A stretch of 64,000 bases of DNA from NCBI RefSeq assembly GCF_036002945.1, contig NZ_CP108529.1, forward strand, positions 5,885,001 to 5,949,000, given 5' to 3'. This DNA comes from Streptomyces sp. NBC_01224. Its GTDB lineage: Bacteria; Actinomycetota; Actinomycetes; Streptomycetales; Streptomycetaceae. Shown piece by piece: positions 33,264-41,672 of the stretch. A program made the position numbers and the translations under genes. A model generated the notes under the pieces. That model saw nothing but the letters and a program-made list of their open reading frames with translations, was not told where the DNA came from and made no database searches. Position 1 is the first letter of the stretch, and every line of letters starts with the position of its first letter.

Positions 33264-34223
33264 ATGCGTCCCCTCCACATCGCCCTGGCCGCCCTGGTGG
33301 CCGCCGTCTGGGGTGTCAATTTCGTCGTCATCGAGGTCGGCCTCGGGCACTTCCCGCCGCTGCTCTTCTCCGCCCTGCGCTTCCTGGTCGCCGCGCTGCC
33401 CGCGGTCTTCTTCGTCGGCCGGCCCAAGGTCGCGTGGAAATGGATCGTGGGTGTCGGGCTCGTCCTCGGAGTGGCGAAGTTCGGGCTGCTCTTCATCGGC
33501 ATGGACCACGGAATGCCCGCCGGTCTCTCCTCCCTCGTGCTCCAGGTCCAGGCGGTCTTCACCGCCCTCTTCGCGGCGCTCGCGCTGGGTGAACGGCCGG
33601 GAAGGGTAAGGGTGTCGGGGATGGGATTGGCCCTCGCGGGTATCGGGGTGGCCGCGGTCGACGAGGGCGCGAGCGGGCCTGTACTCGCGTTCGTCCTGGT
33701 GATCGCGGCGGCGGCCTGCTGGGGTGTGTCCAACGTACTGACCCGCAAGGCCGCGCCGCCCGACTCCCTCAACTTCATGGTCTGGGTCTCGACCGTGCCC
33801 GTGCTCCCGCTGCTCGGTCTCTCCCTCCTCTTCGAGGGCTGGGACCGCGATGCCGACGCGCTGGCCGCGCTCGACTGGAGCGGCGTCGGGATCATCGTCT
33901 ACGTCGCCTGGATCACCACCGTCTTCGGCTTCGGGGCGTGGGGCTTCCTGCTGCGCCATCACCCGGCCTCGTCGGTGGCCCCGTTCACCCTGCTCGTCCC
34001 GGTCTTCGGGATGTCGGCGGCCGCGCTGCTGCTGGGCGAGTCGGTGAGCCCGCTGCGGTGGTGCGCGGCGGCGCTGCTGGTCGGCGGGGTGGCCCTCACA
34101 TCGCTGGCGGGGGTGCGGCGGACCGGCCGGGCGGCATCGGATCGGGCTCCCGTGCCCGGTGCCACTGCGGGACCCGCGGAGCCGGACACACCGGAACCGG
34201 CACCGCGGCCGGCGCGGACCTGA
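33264..34223 (+). CDS. EamA/DMT-family transporter
   Basis: Ten predicted membrane helices in two EamA repeats (first ALVAAVWGVNFVVIEVGL to about 135, second from FVLVIAAAACWGVSNVLTRKA to about 285), 319 residues from ATG 33264. In-frame ATGs at 33237 and 33246 are also possible; none has a good ribosome site. The last 40 residues are a proline/alanine-rich cytosolic tail. Probably exports an amino acid or similar metabolite under control of the divergent LysR gene; substrate unknown. Converges with the next gene at 10 bases. Confidence 0.86.
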   Translation: MRPLHIALAALVAAVWGVNFVVIEVGLGHFPPLLFSALRFLVAALPAVFFVGRPKVAWKWIVGVGLVLGVAKFGLLFIGMDHGMPAGLSSLVLQVQAVFTALFAALALGERPGRVRVSGMGLALAGIGVAAVDEGASGPVLAFVLVIAAAACWGVSNVLTRKAAPPDSLNFMVWVSTVPVLPLLGLSLLFEGWDRDADALAALDWSGVGIIVYVAWITTVFGFGAWGFLLRHHPASSVAPFTLLVPVFGMSAAALLLGESVSPLRWCAAALLVGGVALTSLAGVRRTGRAASDRAPVPGATAGPAEPDTPEPAPRPART

Positions 34224-34233
34224 CCGCAGCCGC

Positions 34234-35028
34234 CTACGACTTGGGCGCCCCCAGCCGCAGCAGATGCTCCCGCCCCGCGCTCAGCAGCCCCGGCAGCTCC
34301 GCCGCCCCCGGGTGCCACCGCTTCTCGTACTCCCAGCAGACCCAGCTGTCGGGGTCCAGCGTGTCCAGACAGGGCCCCAGCGGCAGCACCCCGGCACCCA
34401 GCGTCAACGGCTCGGTGTCCTCGGCCGATGCGATGTCCTTCACCTGTACGTAGCCCAGGTGCGGGGCCAGCACCGCATGGCTCGCGGCAGGGTCCTCGCC
34501 CGCCAGCCAGGTGTGCATGATGTCCCAGAGCGCACCGATCTGCCCGTGCCCGACCGTCCCGACGACCCGGGCCACATCGGCGCCCGCCCGGTGCGAGTCA
34601 TGGGTTTCGAGCAGGATGCGTACGCCCAGGCCAGCGGCGTGCGGAGCGGCGGCGGCCAGTCGGCGGGCGGCGGTCGCATCGGCCACGGCGGGGTCCTGGT
34701 CACCGCCGCCCGGGAAGACCCGGACGTTCTTCGCACCCAGGTCGTGCGCCAGCTCCACCAGCCCGGCGAGCTCGTCCAGCGCGGCCCGGTCGTCCCCCTC
34801 GGCCGCGACCCGGACATACCCGGCGACGGTCAGGATCTCGACGCCGCCGTTCTTGAACTCCTCGACGACATCGGCCCGTTCGAGCGCCGAGATGCCCGGG
34901 TGCACCGGTTCCTCGGGGTGGGCGCGCAGCTCCACCCCCTGATAACCGTGCTCTGCGGCGAGCCGGACGACATCGGCCACCGGCATCCCCGGCACTCCGA
35001 GGGTCGAGAAAGCGAGCTTCACGTGCAT
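34234..35028 (-). CDS. Sugar phosphate isomerase/epimerase-like TIM-barrel protein
   Basis: 264-residue member of the AP-endonuclease-2 TIM-barrel superfamily. Markers are LAFSTLGVPGMPVADVVRLA, GYQGVELRAHP, ILLETHDSHRAGADVARV (metal-binding glutamate and histidine), ALWDIMHTWLAGED and YVQVKDI. ATG 35028 has GAAGGAAC just upstream. It lies 97 bases after the lacI gene on the same strand, with a hairpin between, and belongs to the LacI cassette. Such barrels act as isomerases, epimerases, dehydratases or ketoglycoside beta-eliminases. Confidence 0.83.
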   Translation of the reverse strand: MHVKLAFSTLGVPGMPVADVVRLAAEHGYQGVELRAHPEEPVHPGISALERADVVEEFKNGGVEILTVAGYVRVAAEGDDRAALDELAGLVELAHDLGAKNVRVFPGGGDQDPAVADATAARRLAAAAPHAAGLGVRILLETHDSHRAGADVARVVGTVGHGQIGALWDIMHTWLAGEDPAASHAVLAPHLGYVQVKDIASAEDTEPLTLGAGVLPLGPCLDTLDPDSWVCWEYEKRWHPGAAELPGLLSAGREHLLRLGAPKS

Positions 35029-35100
35029 GTTCCTTCCATCGGTACGTGCCACCGCGCCGGACAGCGGCCGGCACATCATCGGCCCGGGGCGTGCATACCG

Positions 35101-35121
35101 GTACCCCCGGGCCGGGGGTAC
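35101..35121. terminator. Hairpin just after the lacI-type gene
   Basis: Arms GTACCCCC (35101-35108) and GGGGGTAC (35114-35121), 5-base GC loop, directly beyond the stop at 35126 on the minus strand. Partial terminator or attenuator before the TIM-barrel gene. Confidence 0.6.
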
Positions 35122-35125
35122 AACC

Positions 35126-36193
35126 TCAGCCCACCCGCGGCGGCGCCGTCGACCCCCGCACCATCAGCTCCGCGGCGATCGTCGCGATGCCGCCCGGCGG
35201 CGGTGTCTCCTTGCCCATCGCCAGCCGGCCCGCCCGCGCGCCCGCCTCGAAGAGCGGCAGTCGTACGGTCGTCAGCGCCGGTACCGCGTCCACCGAGAAC
35301 GGCAGGTCGTCGAAACCGGCCACGGAGATGTCCTCGGGGATGCGCAGACCACGGTCCCGGATCGCCGCACTCGCGCCCAGCGCCACCGTGTCGTTGGCGG
35401 CGACGACAGCCGTCACCTCCGGTTCGCGGCGCAGGAGTTCGAGGGTGGCGTCGTACCCGGAGCGGCGGTCGTAGGGGCCGTGGACGGTGAGGCGTTCCTC
35501 GTCGCCGGCGAGGCCCGCCGCTCTCATCGCGTCGCGATGACCCTCAAGGCGGTGCCGGGTCGTCGTGCGCTCCAACGGGCCCGCGACATAGCCGATCCGC
35601 CGGTGGCCGAGTGAAAGCAGATGCTCGGTGAGGCGACGCCCCCCGCCCCGGTTGTCGAAGGCCAGTGCGGCCACGACCGCCTCGCTGTCCGGCAGCGGGG
35701 GCCGCCCGCACAGCACCACCCGTGTGCCCGCGTCCGCGAGTTTCGCCAGCTTGGCGGAGATCGCCGCCTGGTGCGCCGGGTCCTCCACGGCGCCTCCGGT
35801 CAGGACGACGGCCGCGGCGCGCTGGCGCTGGAGCAGGGTGAGATAGGTGAGTTCGCGCTCGGGGGAGCCGCCGGTGTTGCAGACGATGGCGAGCTTCTCG
35901 CCGCCCGCCCGGCCCGAACCGTCCCCGGGTCCGCCGATCTCGGTCTGCGCCGCCCCCGCCATGATCCCGAAGAACGGGTCGGCGATGTCGTTGACCAGGA
36001 TGCCGACCAGGTCGGACGTGGCCGCCGCGAGTGCACTCGCGGGCCCGTTGAGCACATAGTCCAGGTCGTCCACCGCGCGCAGGACCCGCTCCCGGGTGGA
36101 TGCGGCCACCGGGTAGTTGCCGTTCAGCACGCGGGAGACGGTGGCCGGGGACACCCGGGCGCGGGCCGCCACATCCGCCAGGGTGACTGTCAA
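35126..36193 (-). CDS. LacI-family transcriptional regulator
   Basis: 355 residues. N-terminal LacI HTH with hinge (TLADVAARARVSPATVSRVLNGNYPV), then a sugar-binding-protein-like effector domain (LVGILVNDIADPFFGIMAGA, GYVAGPLERTTTRHRLEGH, AAIRDRGLRIPEDISVAGFDDLP, TTVRLPLFEAGARAG). It is divergent from the Gfo/Idh/MocA gene, whose promoter region has a palindromic AAGCGCTT site, the core favoured by many LacI proteins. Likely a local repressor of the whole cassette, relieved by an unidentified sugar or cyclitol. Confidence 0.92.
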   Translation of the reverse strand: MTVTLADVAARARVSPATVSRVLNGNYPVAASTRERVLRAVDDLDYVLNGPASALAAATSDLVGILVNDIADPFFGIMAGAAQTEIGGPGDGSGRAGGEKLAIVCNTGGSPERELTYLTLLQRQRAAAVVLTGGAVEDPAHQAAISAKLAKLADAGTRVVLCGRPPLPDSEAVVAALAFDNRGGGRRLTEHLLSLGHRRIGYVAGPLERTTTRHRLEGHRDAMRAAGLAGDEERLTVHGPYDRRSGYDATLELLRREPEVTAVVAANDTVALGASAAIRDRGLRIPEDISVAGFDDLPFSVDAVPALTTVRLPLFEAGARAGRLAMGKETPPPGGIATIAAELMVRGSTAPPRVG

Positions 36194-36294
36194 CGTTTTC
36201 CTCCGAGGAATGACGAGGAGTGGGAGTGGAGTATGACCGACCGCGTGCCCCCTCTTGTCCGGGCCGCTGTCGGCAGGCTAGCGTCATCACCGAT

Positions 36295-36308
36295 AGAAAG
36301 CGCTTGCT
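36295..36308. promoter_or_regulatory. Probable LacI-family operator
   Basis: AGAAAGCGCTTGCT, an imperfect palindrome with perfect AAGCGCTT centre (36298-36305), 22 bases before the GTG of the oxidoreductase gene. Fits the CpG-centred operators of LacI/GalR proteins and lies in the lacI divergent region. Confidence 0.72.
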
Positions 36309-36330
36309 ACGGGTGTATGGAGGAACTTTC

Positions 36331-37482
36331 GTGACACGCAGGACAGTGCGCATCGCCATGAACGGCGTCACGGGTCGCATGGGATACCGGCAGCACCTGG
36401 TGCGCTCGATCCTCGCGATCCGCGAGCAGGGCGGCCTCGATCTCGGGGACGGCGACGTGCTGTGGCCCGAGCCCGTTCTGGTCGGCCGCCGCGCCCATGC
36501 GCTGGAGGAACTCGCCGCACAGCACGGTCTGACCGAGTGGTCCACCGATCTCGACGCGGTCCTCGCGGACGACAGCATCGACATCTACTTCGACGCCCAG
36601 GTCACCTCGGCCCGCGTCGAGGCGATCAAGAAGGCGATCGCCGCGGGCAAGCACATCTACACCGAGAAGCCCACCGCCACGGACGTCGAGGGCGCCCTGG
36701 AGCTGGCCCGCCTGGCCCGTGACGCCGGGATCAAGCACGGCGTCGTCCAGGACAAGATCTTCCTGCCGGGCCTGCTGAAGCTGAAGCGTCTCATCGACGG
36801 CGGCTTCTTCGGCGAGATCCTCTCCGTACGCGGCGAGTTCGGCTACTGGGTCTTCGAGGGCGACTGGCAGGAGGCCCAGCGCCCGTCCTGGAACTACCGC
36901 GCCGAGGACGGCGGCGGCATCGTCGTCGACATGTTCCCGCACTGGGAGTACGTGCTCCACGAGCTGTTCGGCCGGGTCTCCACCGTCCAGGCGCACGTCC
37001 AGACGCACATCCCGCAGCGTTGGGACGAGCAGGGGAAGCCGTACGCCGCCACCGCCGACGACGCCGCGTACGGCATCTTCCAGCTGGAGAGCGGAGCTGT
37101 CGCACAGATCAACTCCTCCTGGACGGTCCGCGTCAACCGCGACGAGCTCGTCGAGTTCCAGGTCGACGGAACCCACGGCTCCGCCGTCGCCGGCCTCCGC
37201 AACTGCCGTGTCCAGCACCGCTCGGCCACCCCCAAGCCGGTCTGGAACCCGGACCTCCCGGTCACCGAGTCGTTCCGCGACCAGTGGCAGGAAGTCCCCG
37301 ACAACGCTGCCTTCGACAACGGCTTCAAGGCCCAGTGGGAGCTCTTCCTGCGCCACATCGTGCTCGACGAGCCGTACACCTGGGACCTGATGGCCGGCGC
37401 CCGCGGCGTCCAGCTCGCCGAGCTGGGCCTGAAGTCCTCCGCCGAGGGCCGCCGCTTCGACGTACCGGAGCTGACGCTGTGA
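36331..37482 (+). CDS. Gfo/Idh/MocA-family oxidoreductase
   Basis: 383-residue NAD(P)-dependent dehydrogenase. N-terminal Rossmann fold (RIAMNGVTGRMGYRQHL, a divergent dinucleotide loop with NGVTGRMG), the family motif HIYTEKPTAT with the catalytic-site lysine, and a C-terminal alpha/beta domain (WNYRAEDGGGIVVDMFPHWEYVLHELF, given as WNYRAEDGGGIVVDM and FPHWEYVLHELF). GTG 36331 follows GGAGGAAC by 7 bases. First gene of a coupled trio with DUF993 and a second TIM-barrel protein. Probably oxidises a ring hydroxyl of a sugar, glycoside or cyclitol. Confidence 0.88.
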   Translation: MTRRTVRIAMNGVTGRMGYRQHLVRSILAIREQGGLDLGDGDVLWPEPVLVGRRAHALEELAAQHGLTEWSTDLDAVLADDSIDIYFDAQVTSARVEAIKKAIAAGKHIYTEKPTATDVEGALELARLARDAGIKHGVVQDKIFLPGLLKLKRLIDGGFFGEILSVRGEFGYWVFEGDWQEAQRPSWNYRAEDGGGIVVDMFPHWEYVLHELFGRVSTVQAHVQTHIPQRWDEQGKPYAATADDAAYGIFQLESGAVAQINSSWTVRVNRDELVEFQVDGTHGSAVAGLRNCRVQHRSATPKPVWNPDLPVTESFRDQWQEVPDNAAFDNGFKAQWELFLRHIVLDEPYTWDLMAGARGVQLAELGLKSSAEGRRFDVPELTL

Positions 37483-38624
37483 CGATCCACCTCCCGCAGG
37501 GCCCGTACGAACCCCGCACCGCCCCGCTCGACCTCGCCCCCGGCGGGGCTCCCCTCGCCTCCCGTACGGTCTTCTCCGCCGCCCATGTCGTCGCCGACCC
37601 GTACGCCGACATCAGCCCCGACTCACCGGCCGCCGTCGACTGGGACGCCACCCTCGCCTTCCGCCGCTACCTCTGGTCGCACGGTCTCGGCGTCGCCGAA
37701 GCCATGGACACCGCCCAGCGCGGCATGGGTCTGGACTGGGCCGGCGCGGCCGAACTGATCCGCCGCTCCGCCGCCGAGGCGAAGGCGGTCGGCGGCCGCA
37801 TCGCCTGCGGCGTCGGCACCGACCAGCTTCCCGCCGGACCCGCCTCGCTCGCCGAGGTGCGGTCCGCGTACGAGGAGCAGCTCACCCTTGTAGAGGAGAG
37901 CGGCGCCCAGGCCATCCTGATGGCCTCCCGCGCGCTCGCCGCCGCGGCAAAGGGGCCCGAGGACTACCTGGAGACGTACGCGCACCTCCTGCGCCAGGCC
38001 TCCGAACCGGTCGTCCTGCACTGGCTCGGCCCGATGTTCGACCCGGCGCTGGAGGGCTACTGGGGCTCCTCGGACCTCGACGCCGCCACCGACACCTTCC
38101 TGAAGGTCATCGCCGAGCATCCGGACAAGGTCGACGGCATCAAGATCTCGCTCCTGGACGCCGAGCGCGAGATCGACGTCCGCCGCCGTCTGCCCGGCGG
38201 GGTCCGCTGCTACACCGGCGACGACTTCAACTACCCCGAGCTGATCGCGGGCGACGACCAGGGCTTCAGCCACGCCCTGCTCGGCATCTTCGACCCGCTG
38301 GGCCCGCTGGCCGCACACGCGGTACGGGTCCTGGACACCGGGGACGTCCAGGGCTTCCGGGACCTCCTCGACCCCACGGTCGAGCTGTCCCGTCACCTCT
38401 TCCAGGCGCCCACCCGCTTCTACAAGACGGGCGTGGTCTTCCTCGCCTGGCTGGCCGGCCATCAGGACCACTTCACCATGGTCGGCGGCCTGCAGTCCGC
38501 GCGCTCGCTGCCGCATCTGGCGAAGGCGTACGAACTCGCGGACCGGCTGGGCCTGTTCCCCGACCCGGAGCTGGCCGAATCCCGGATGCGTGCCCTGCTC
38601 GCGGTCAACGGAGGCACCCGATGA
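37479..38624 (+). CDS. DUF993 protein, dihydrodipicolinate-synthase-like aldolase fold
   Basis: 381 residues. GTG 37479 overlaps the previous stop (GTGA). The family is a TIM barrel distantly related to DapA; readable parts are VFSAAHVVADPYAD, VVLHWLGPMFDPALEGYWG, KVDGIKISLLDAERE (with a lysine at the place of the Schiff-base lysine), YTGDDFNYPELI and YKTGVVFLAWLAGHQDHFTMVGG. No experimentally defined reaction is known to me; retro-aldol cleavage or hydration of a keto sugar would fit its neighbours. Coupled to the next gene by ATGA. Confidence 0.82.
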   Translation: MTIHLPQGPYEPRTAPLDLAPGGAPLASRTVFSAAHVVADPYADISPDSPAAVDWDATLAFRRYLWSHGLGVAEAMDTAQRGMGLDWAGAAELIRRSAAEAKAVGGRIACGVGTDQLPAGPASLAEVRSAYEEQLTLVEESGAQAILMASRALAAAAKGPEDYLETYAHLLRQASEPVVLHWLGPMFDPALEGYWGSSDLDAATDTFLKVIAEHPDKVDGIKISLLDAEREIDVRRRLPGGVRCYTGDDFNYPELIAGDDQGFSHALLGIFDPLGPLAAHAVRVLDTGDVQGFRDLLDPTVELSRHLFQAPTRFYKTGVVFLAWLAGHQDHFTMVGGLQSARSLPHLAKAYELADRLGLFPDPELAESRMRALLAVNGGTR

Positions 38625-39448
38625 GCGACGGCCGACTCTCCATCAACCAGGAGACCATCAAGCAGTGGTCGCTGCCCGAGCTGGCCGAGGGCTGCGTCAA
38701 GGCGGGCGTCGACAAGGTCGGCCTGTGGCGGGCCCCCGTGCAGGAGTACGGCATCGAGCGCACCGCCCGACTCCTCGCCGATTCCGGCCTCTCGGTCACC
38801 AGCCTCTGCCGAGGCGGCTTCTTCACCGCCATCGACCCGGCGGAACGGGCCCGCGCCCTGGACGACAACCGCGCCGCGCTCGACGAGGCGGCGGCCCTGT
38901 CCACCGACACCCTGGTCCTCGTCTCCGGCGGCCTTCCCGTCGGCAGCAAGGACCTGCACGGCGCGCGTGAGCGGATCGCGGACGCCCTGGGCGAACTCGC
39001 ACCGTACGCGGCCGAGCGAGGTGTCCGTCTGGCGATCGAACCGCTGCACCCGATGTTCGCCTCGGACCGCTGCGTCGTCTCCACGCTCTCCCAGGCCCTG
39101 GACATCGCGGAACGCTTCCCCGCCGAGCAGGTCGGGGTGGTCGTCGACACGTACCACATCTGGTGGGACGAGCAGGCGGCCGCACAGATCGCCCGGGCGG
39201 GCGCGGGCGGCCGTATCCACTCCTTCCAGCTGGCGGACTGGATCACCCCGCTTCCGGCGGGCGTCCTGGTCGGCCGGGGCCAACTGGGCGACGGTGCCGT
39301 GGACTTCCGCGCGTTCCGTTCGCTGGTCGAGGCCACCGGTTTCGACGGCCCCATCGAGGTGGAGATCTTCAACGAGGACCTCTGGGCCCGCGACGGCGCC
39401 GAAGTCCTCGCGGAGGTCGCGTCCCGGTACGCCGAACACGCCTGCTGA
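38621..39448 (+). CDS. Sugar phosphate isomerase/epimerase-like TIM-barrel protein (second of the cassette)
   Basis: 275 residues, ATG overlapping the DUF993 stop (ATGA). AP-endonuclease-2-type barrel: NQETIKQWSLPELAEGCVKAG, VDKVGLWRAPVQEYG, LAIEPLHPMFASDRCVVST (metal-binding glutamate), VGVVVDTYHIWWDEQ (aspartate and histidine), FQLADWITP and IEVEIFNEDLWA. The metal ligands of the superfamily appear intact. A different subfamily from the barrel at 34234, so the cassette has two distinct isomerase or lyase steps. A terminator lies 140 bases downstream. Confidence 0.85.
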   Translation: MSDGRLSINQETIKQWSLPELAEGCVKAGVDKVGLWRAPVQEYGIERTARLLADSGLSVTSLCRGGFFTAIDPAERARALDDNRAALDEAAALSTDTLVLVSGGLPVGSKDLHGARERIADALGELAPYAAERGVRLAIEPLHPMFASDRCVVSTLSQALDIAERFPAEQVGVVVDTYHIWWDEQAAAQIARAGAGGRIHSFQLADWITPLPAGVLVGRGQLGDGAVDFRAFRSLVEATGFDGPIEVEIFNEDLWARDGAEVLAEVASRYAEHAC

Positions 39449-39588
39449 GAAGGCTTTTTGCCGCCAGGGTAAAGAGATCACCAAGACGTGCAACCGTTCG
39501 GCACCCTGCCGGGTCATATCTGGCGTCGGGTGCTCCCGGGGAGGGATCCGGGGGGATCGGGAAGCCCTGACGGAGGGGGAAAGCGAGG

Positions 39589-39612
39589 GGGCCCGGTCTT
39601 CTGACCGGGCCC
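39589..39612. terminator. Terminator of the LacI cassette
   Basis: Perfect 10-bp stem GGGCCCGGTC (39589-39598) and GACCGGGCCC (39603-39612), TTCT loop, followed by GTTTCG. Placed between convergent cassette and transglycosylase genes. Confidence 0.85.
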
Positions 39613-39666
39613 GTTTCGCCTTGTCGGGACCGTCTCGCGAATTCCCGACGTTTCATCGCATGCTGA

Positions 39667-40131
39667 TCAATAGGCCGAGTTGACGTTGTCGATCGAGCCG
39701 TAGCGCTGTGCCGCGTAGTTGCAGGCGGCGGTGATGTTGGCGACCGGGTCGTAGATGTTCCACGAGGTGCCGGGGACGTGATACGCCCTGAAGGTCGGGT
39801 CGATGACCTGGAGCAGTCCCTTGGACGGGATGCCCTTGGCGGCGTTGGAGTCCCAGTTGTTGATGGCATTCGGGTTGCCGCTCGACTCGCGCATCAGATT
39901 GCGGTGGATCCCGTGGTAGGAGCCCGGGATGCCCTGCGCGCGCATGATCTCCAGCGACTGGTTGATCCAGTTGCTGACGCTGCTGCCGGACTGGGCGGGC
40001 GCGGCCGAGGCGGCCGGAGCGCCGACGAGGGAGCCGGCGACGACTGCGGCTCCTGCGGCGGCCATGCCCAGTGAGATCTTCTTGGTCTGGGTCATGTGAG
40101 CGAACTTCTTGGACATCGCGGAGATCTGCAT
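39667..40131 (-). CDS. Secreted SLT-type lytic transglycosylase
   Basis: 154 residues. Signal peptide residues about 1-44 (KKISLGMAAAGAAVVAGSLVG, cleavage near ASAAP). The mature 110-residue domain is a short soluble-lytic-transglycosylase fold: NLMRESSGNPNAINNWDSNA with the catalytic glutamate in MRESSGNP, then KGLLQVIDPTFRAYH and DPVANITAACNYAAQRYGS. It cuts peptidoglycan during growth or sporulation. AGAGGTAA lies 8 bases before the ATG. The leader is short and does not show the c-di-AMP riboswitch seen ahead of some actinobacterial wall hydrolases. Confidence 0.88.
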   Translation of the reverse strand: MQISAMSKKFAHMTQTKKISLGMAAAGAAVVAGSLVGAPAASAAPAQSGSSVSNWINQSLEIMRAQGIPGSYHGIHRNLMRESSGNPNAINNWDSNAAKGIPSKGLLQVIDPTFRAYHVPGTSWNIYDPVANITAACNYAAQRYGSIDNVNSAY

Positions 40132-40589
40132 CGGAAATTACCTCTTCCGTGGGGATGCCGAGAAGTTTTAAGCGTGGTTCTAGTTCTGGTCAATGACCCT
40201 CTTTACTATCGGAATACGTACAGATATTGGGCAATGGTCTTAAAGCCGCCGCAAACAGGCCACGAAACGGACTTTTTGTCCTACTAGGTCGCATCATGGT
40301 GACGTGTGTCATATAGTCCACATCACACATCGGAAAGCATCAAATGCTGCCAAAACGGACATTGAAATATTGCCCATGCCGGCGGGAAAGCCTTCTGTTC
40401 GGCCCGTGTGATGAATGAAATGCGTGGCGTAATGAAAACGCGGTCGGGTTATTGAAGCCTTCTCGGTGACGTCCCGTGTCCGTGGACGCCCGACGGCCGC
40501 GGCTACGCCCGGTCGTTCTTCCGTGTCGATGTACGACTTCGCGACCCGGGAGTCCGTGCTGCGGCTCCTGCTGGCCGGCAACGCGGGTT
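40132..40589. other. Lower-GC intergenic stretch
   Basis: About 460 bases with clearly lower GC than the rest. The left part should hold the transglycosylase promoter. The right part is degenerate sequence beyond the regulator remnant. No intact gene, RNA or repeat was recognised. Confidence 0.5.
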
Positions 40590-40922
40590 CCTCTGTGCAG
40601 TAGTTGGGGCGATATGCCGTGGAACACGGCACGGGCGTATGCCTCCGTAGGGAGCAGGCCAGGGATGAGAGACGCGGCGTACGGGCGGATTTCCGTAGCC
40701 TCACGCTCCAACTCGGCAGCCACCGCGAAGTACCGGGCGAACTTCGAAGTCGCCCATCCAACGGACAAAGAAGCCGTCGGTCTTCAACGCGATGTCGAGG
40801 CGGTGCGCGTCATCCGGCTTCGGCCGCCGCCGCCCCGCCTCGTCATGACTGATCAGCGTCGGCGGGCACATTGCCTGTTCGCTCAGGGCCTCCTGAGAGA
40901 AGTGTCGGTCAATGGCACGTTC
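40590..40922 (-). pseudogene. Remnant of an XRE regulator with DUF5753 domain (Scr1-type)
   Basis: Two pieces of one protein lie in different reading frames on the minus strand. From 40922 the frame reads RHFSQEALSEQAMCPPTLIS and GRRRPKPDDAHRLDIALKTD, an XRE helix-turn-helix lacking its N-terminus. Near 40750 the match moves to the next frame with KFARYFAVAAELEREATEI and RPYAASLIPGLLPTEAYARA, the start of the DUF5753 domain; after about 40600 similarity stops. So it is 5'-truncated, frameshifted and 3'-truncated. Intact relatives form pairs with DUF397 proteins in Streptomyces; no DUF397 gene is present. Confidence 0.75.
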
Positions 40923-40933
40923 GGGGTGGTGGG

Positions 40934-41330
40934 TCAGCGGAAGAGGTCGAGGAACCCGTTCACCCGGATCCCGACGGACACGATCGCCAGGAGTGCGCAG
41001 CCCACGGCCGCCAAGGACTGGCCGAACGAACCCGCCTCCGGCGCGTCACCCCGTGCCTCAGCGAGCGTGTCCCAGGTGACCGGGTGGCCGAGGGCCTTGG
41101 AGGCGGCGGCCCGCACGGCTGCCAACTGCTGCTCGACAAAGGGGGAGTCGGCCGCCGATTCCTGGCCTTGCCAGGCCAGGGCGCGCATCCACCGTGCGGG
41201 GTCGCTGTACCTCTCCTCAAACGCGGCGACCTCGTCAGGAAGCCTGTCCTCTTCGAGGCAGGTCCCCCACCGGCCGGCCTCGCCGAGGGGGCCGGCTACG
41301 ACAGGGCGCTGCCGATGTGGCAGCCCGAGG
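40934..41330 (-). pseudogene. Truncated DUF6584-like protein
   Basis: An open frame without any start codon runs from about 41330 to an ATG at 41188 and on to a stop at 40934. It reads GEAGRWGTCLEEDRLPDEV, AAFEERYSDPARWMRALAW, EQQLAAVRAAASKALG and ends in a hydrophobic helix (SLAAVGCALLAIVSVGIRV). The GRW-ED-AFE-RY-DP-R-RALAW pattern recalls the C-terminal half of DUF6584 proteins of streptomycetes. The N-terminal half is missing or frameshifted. An 84-residue product from 41188 could still be made, but no ribosome site is obvious. Confidence 0.5.
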
Positions 41331-41453
41331 TGGAGCGGGCCAGGGCGAACTGCGCCGCCCGGTCGCTCGACGACACCAGCCCCGCTCTTCAGGGCGGGGA
41401 GGAGTCACGCAGGGAAACCGAAGATTGACTGTGGCGGGCGGGAGCGAGATCGG

Positions 41454-41627
41454 CAGCACCAGGAGCTCGACGAGGCCACCCAGCGCCGGATCGCCATGGG
41501 CTGCACCGTCGCCTTCTTCCGCCGGTACCTCATGGGCGACACGTCGGCGGAGGCACTCCTGACCGGCCGGGAGAAGCTGCCCGACGTGCCGGATGTGGTG
41601 AAGGTGGAGTATGCGAAGCCGCGCTGA
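41454..41627 (+). pseudogene. C-terminal remnant of an alpha/beta hydrolase-like protein
   Basis: Reads ELDEATQRRIAMGCTVAFFR and RYLMGDTSAEALLTGREKLP followed by VEYAKPR and a stop. The helix AFFRRYLMGD is typical of the C-terminal end of Streptomyces dienelactone-hydrolase/chlorophyllase-like enzymes. No catalytic serine, aspartate or histidine motif is readable upstream in any frame, so only the last 55-60 codons remain. Confidence 0.45.
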
Positions 41628-41672
41628 AGCGGCGGTCCGGCCGGTCGCGGCGTGAGTGGGCGAGGAGGCGTG

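Noticed and set aside
36331..37482. Inositol 2-dehydrogenase (iolG) for the distant iol operon
   Set aside because: Family fits, but it is coupled to DUF993 under its own LacI site 19 kb from iolC, and its dinucleotide loop is divergent.
40132..40320. c-di-AMP (ydaO) riboswitch ahead of the lytic transglycosylase
   Set aside because: The leader is too short before the low-GC spacer, and the long conserved GC-rich fold of that riboswitch could not be drawn.
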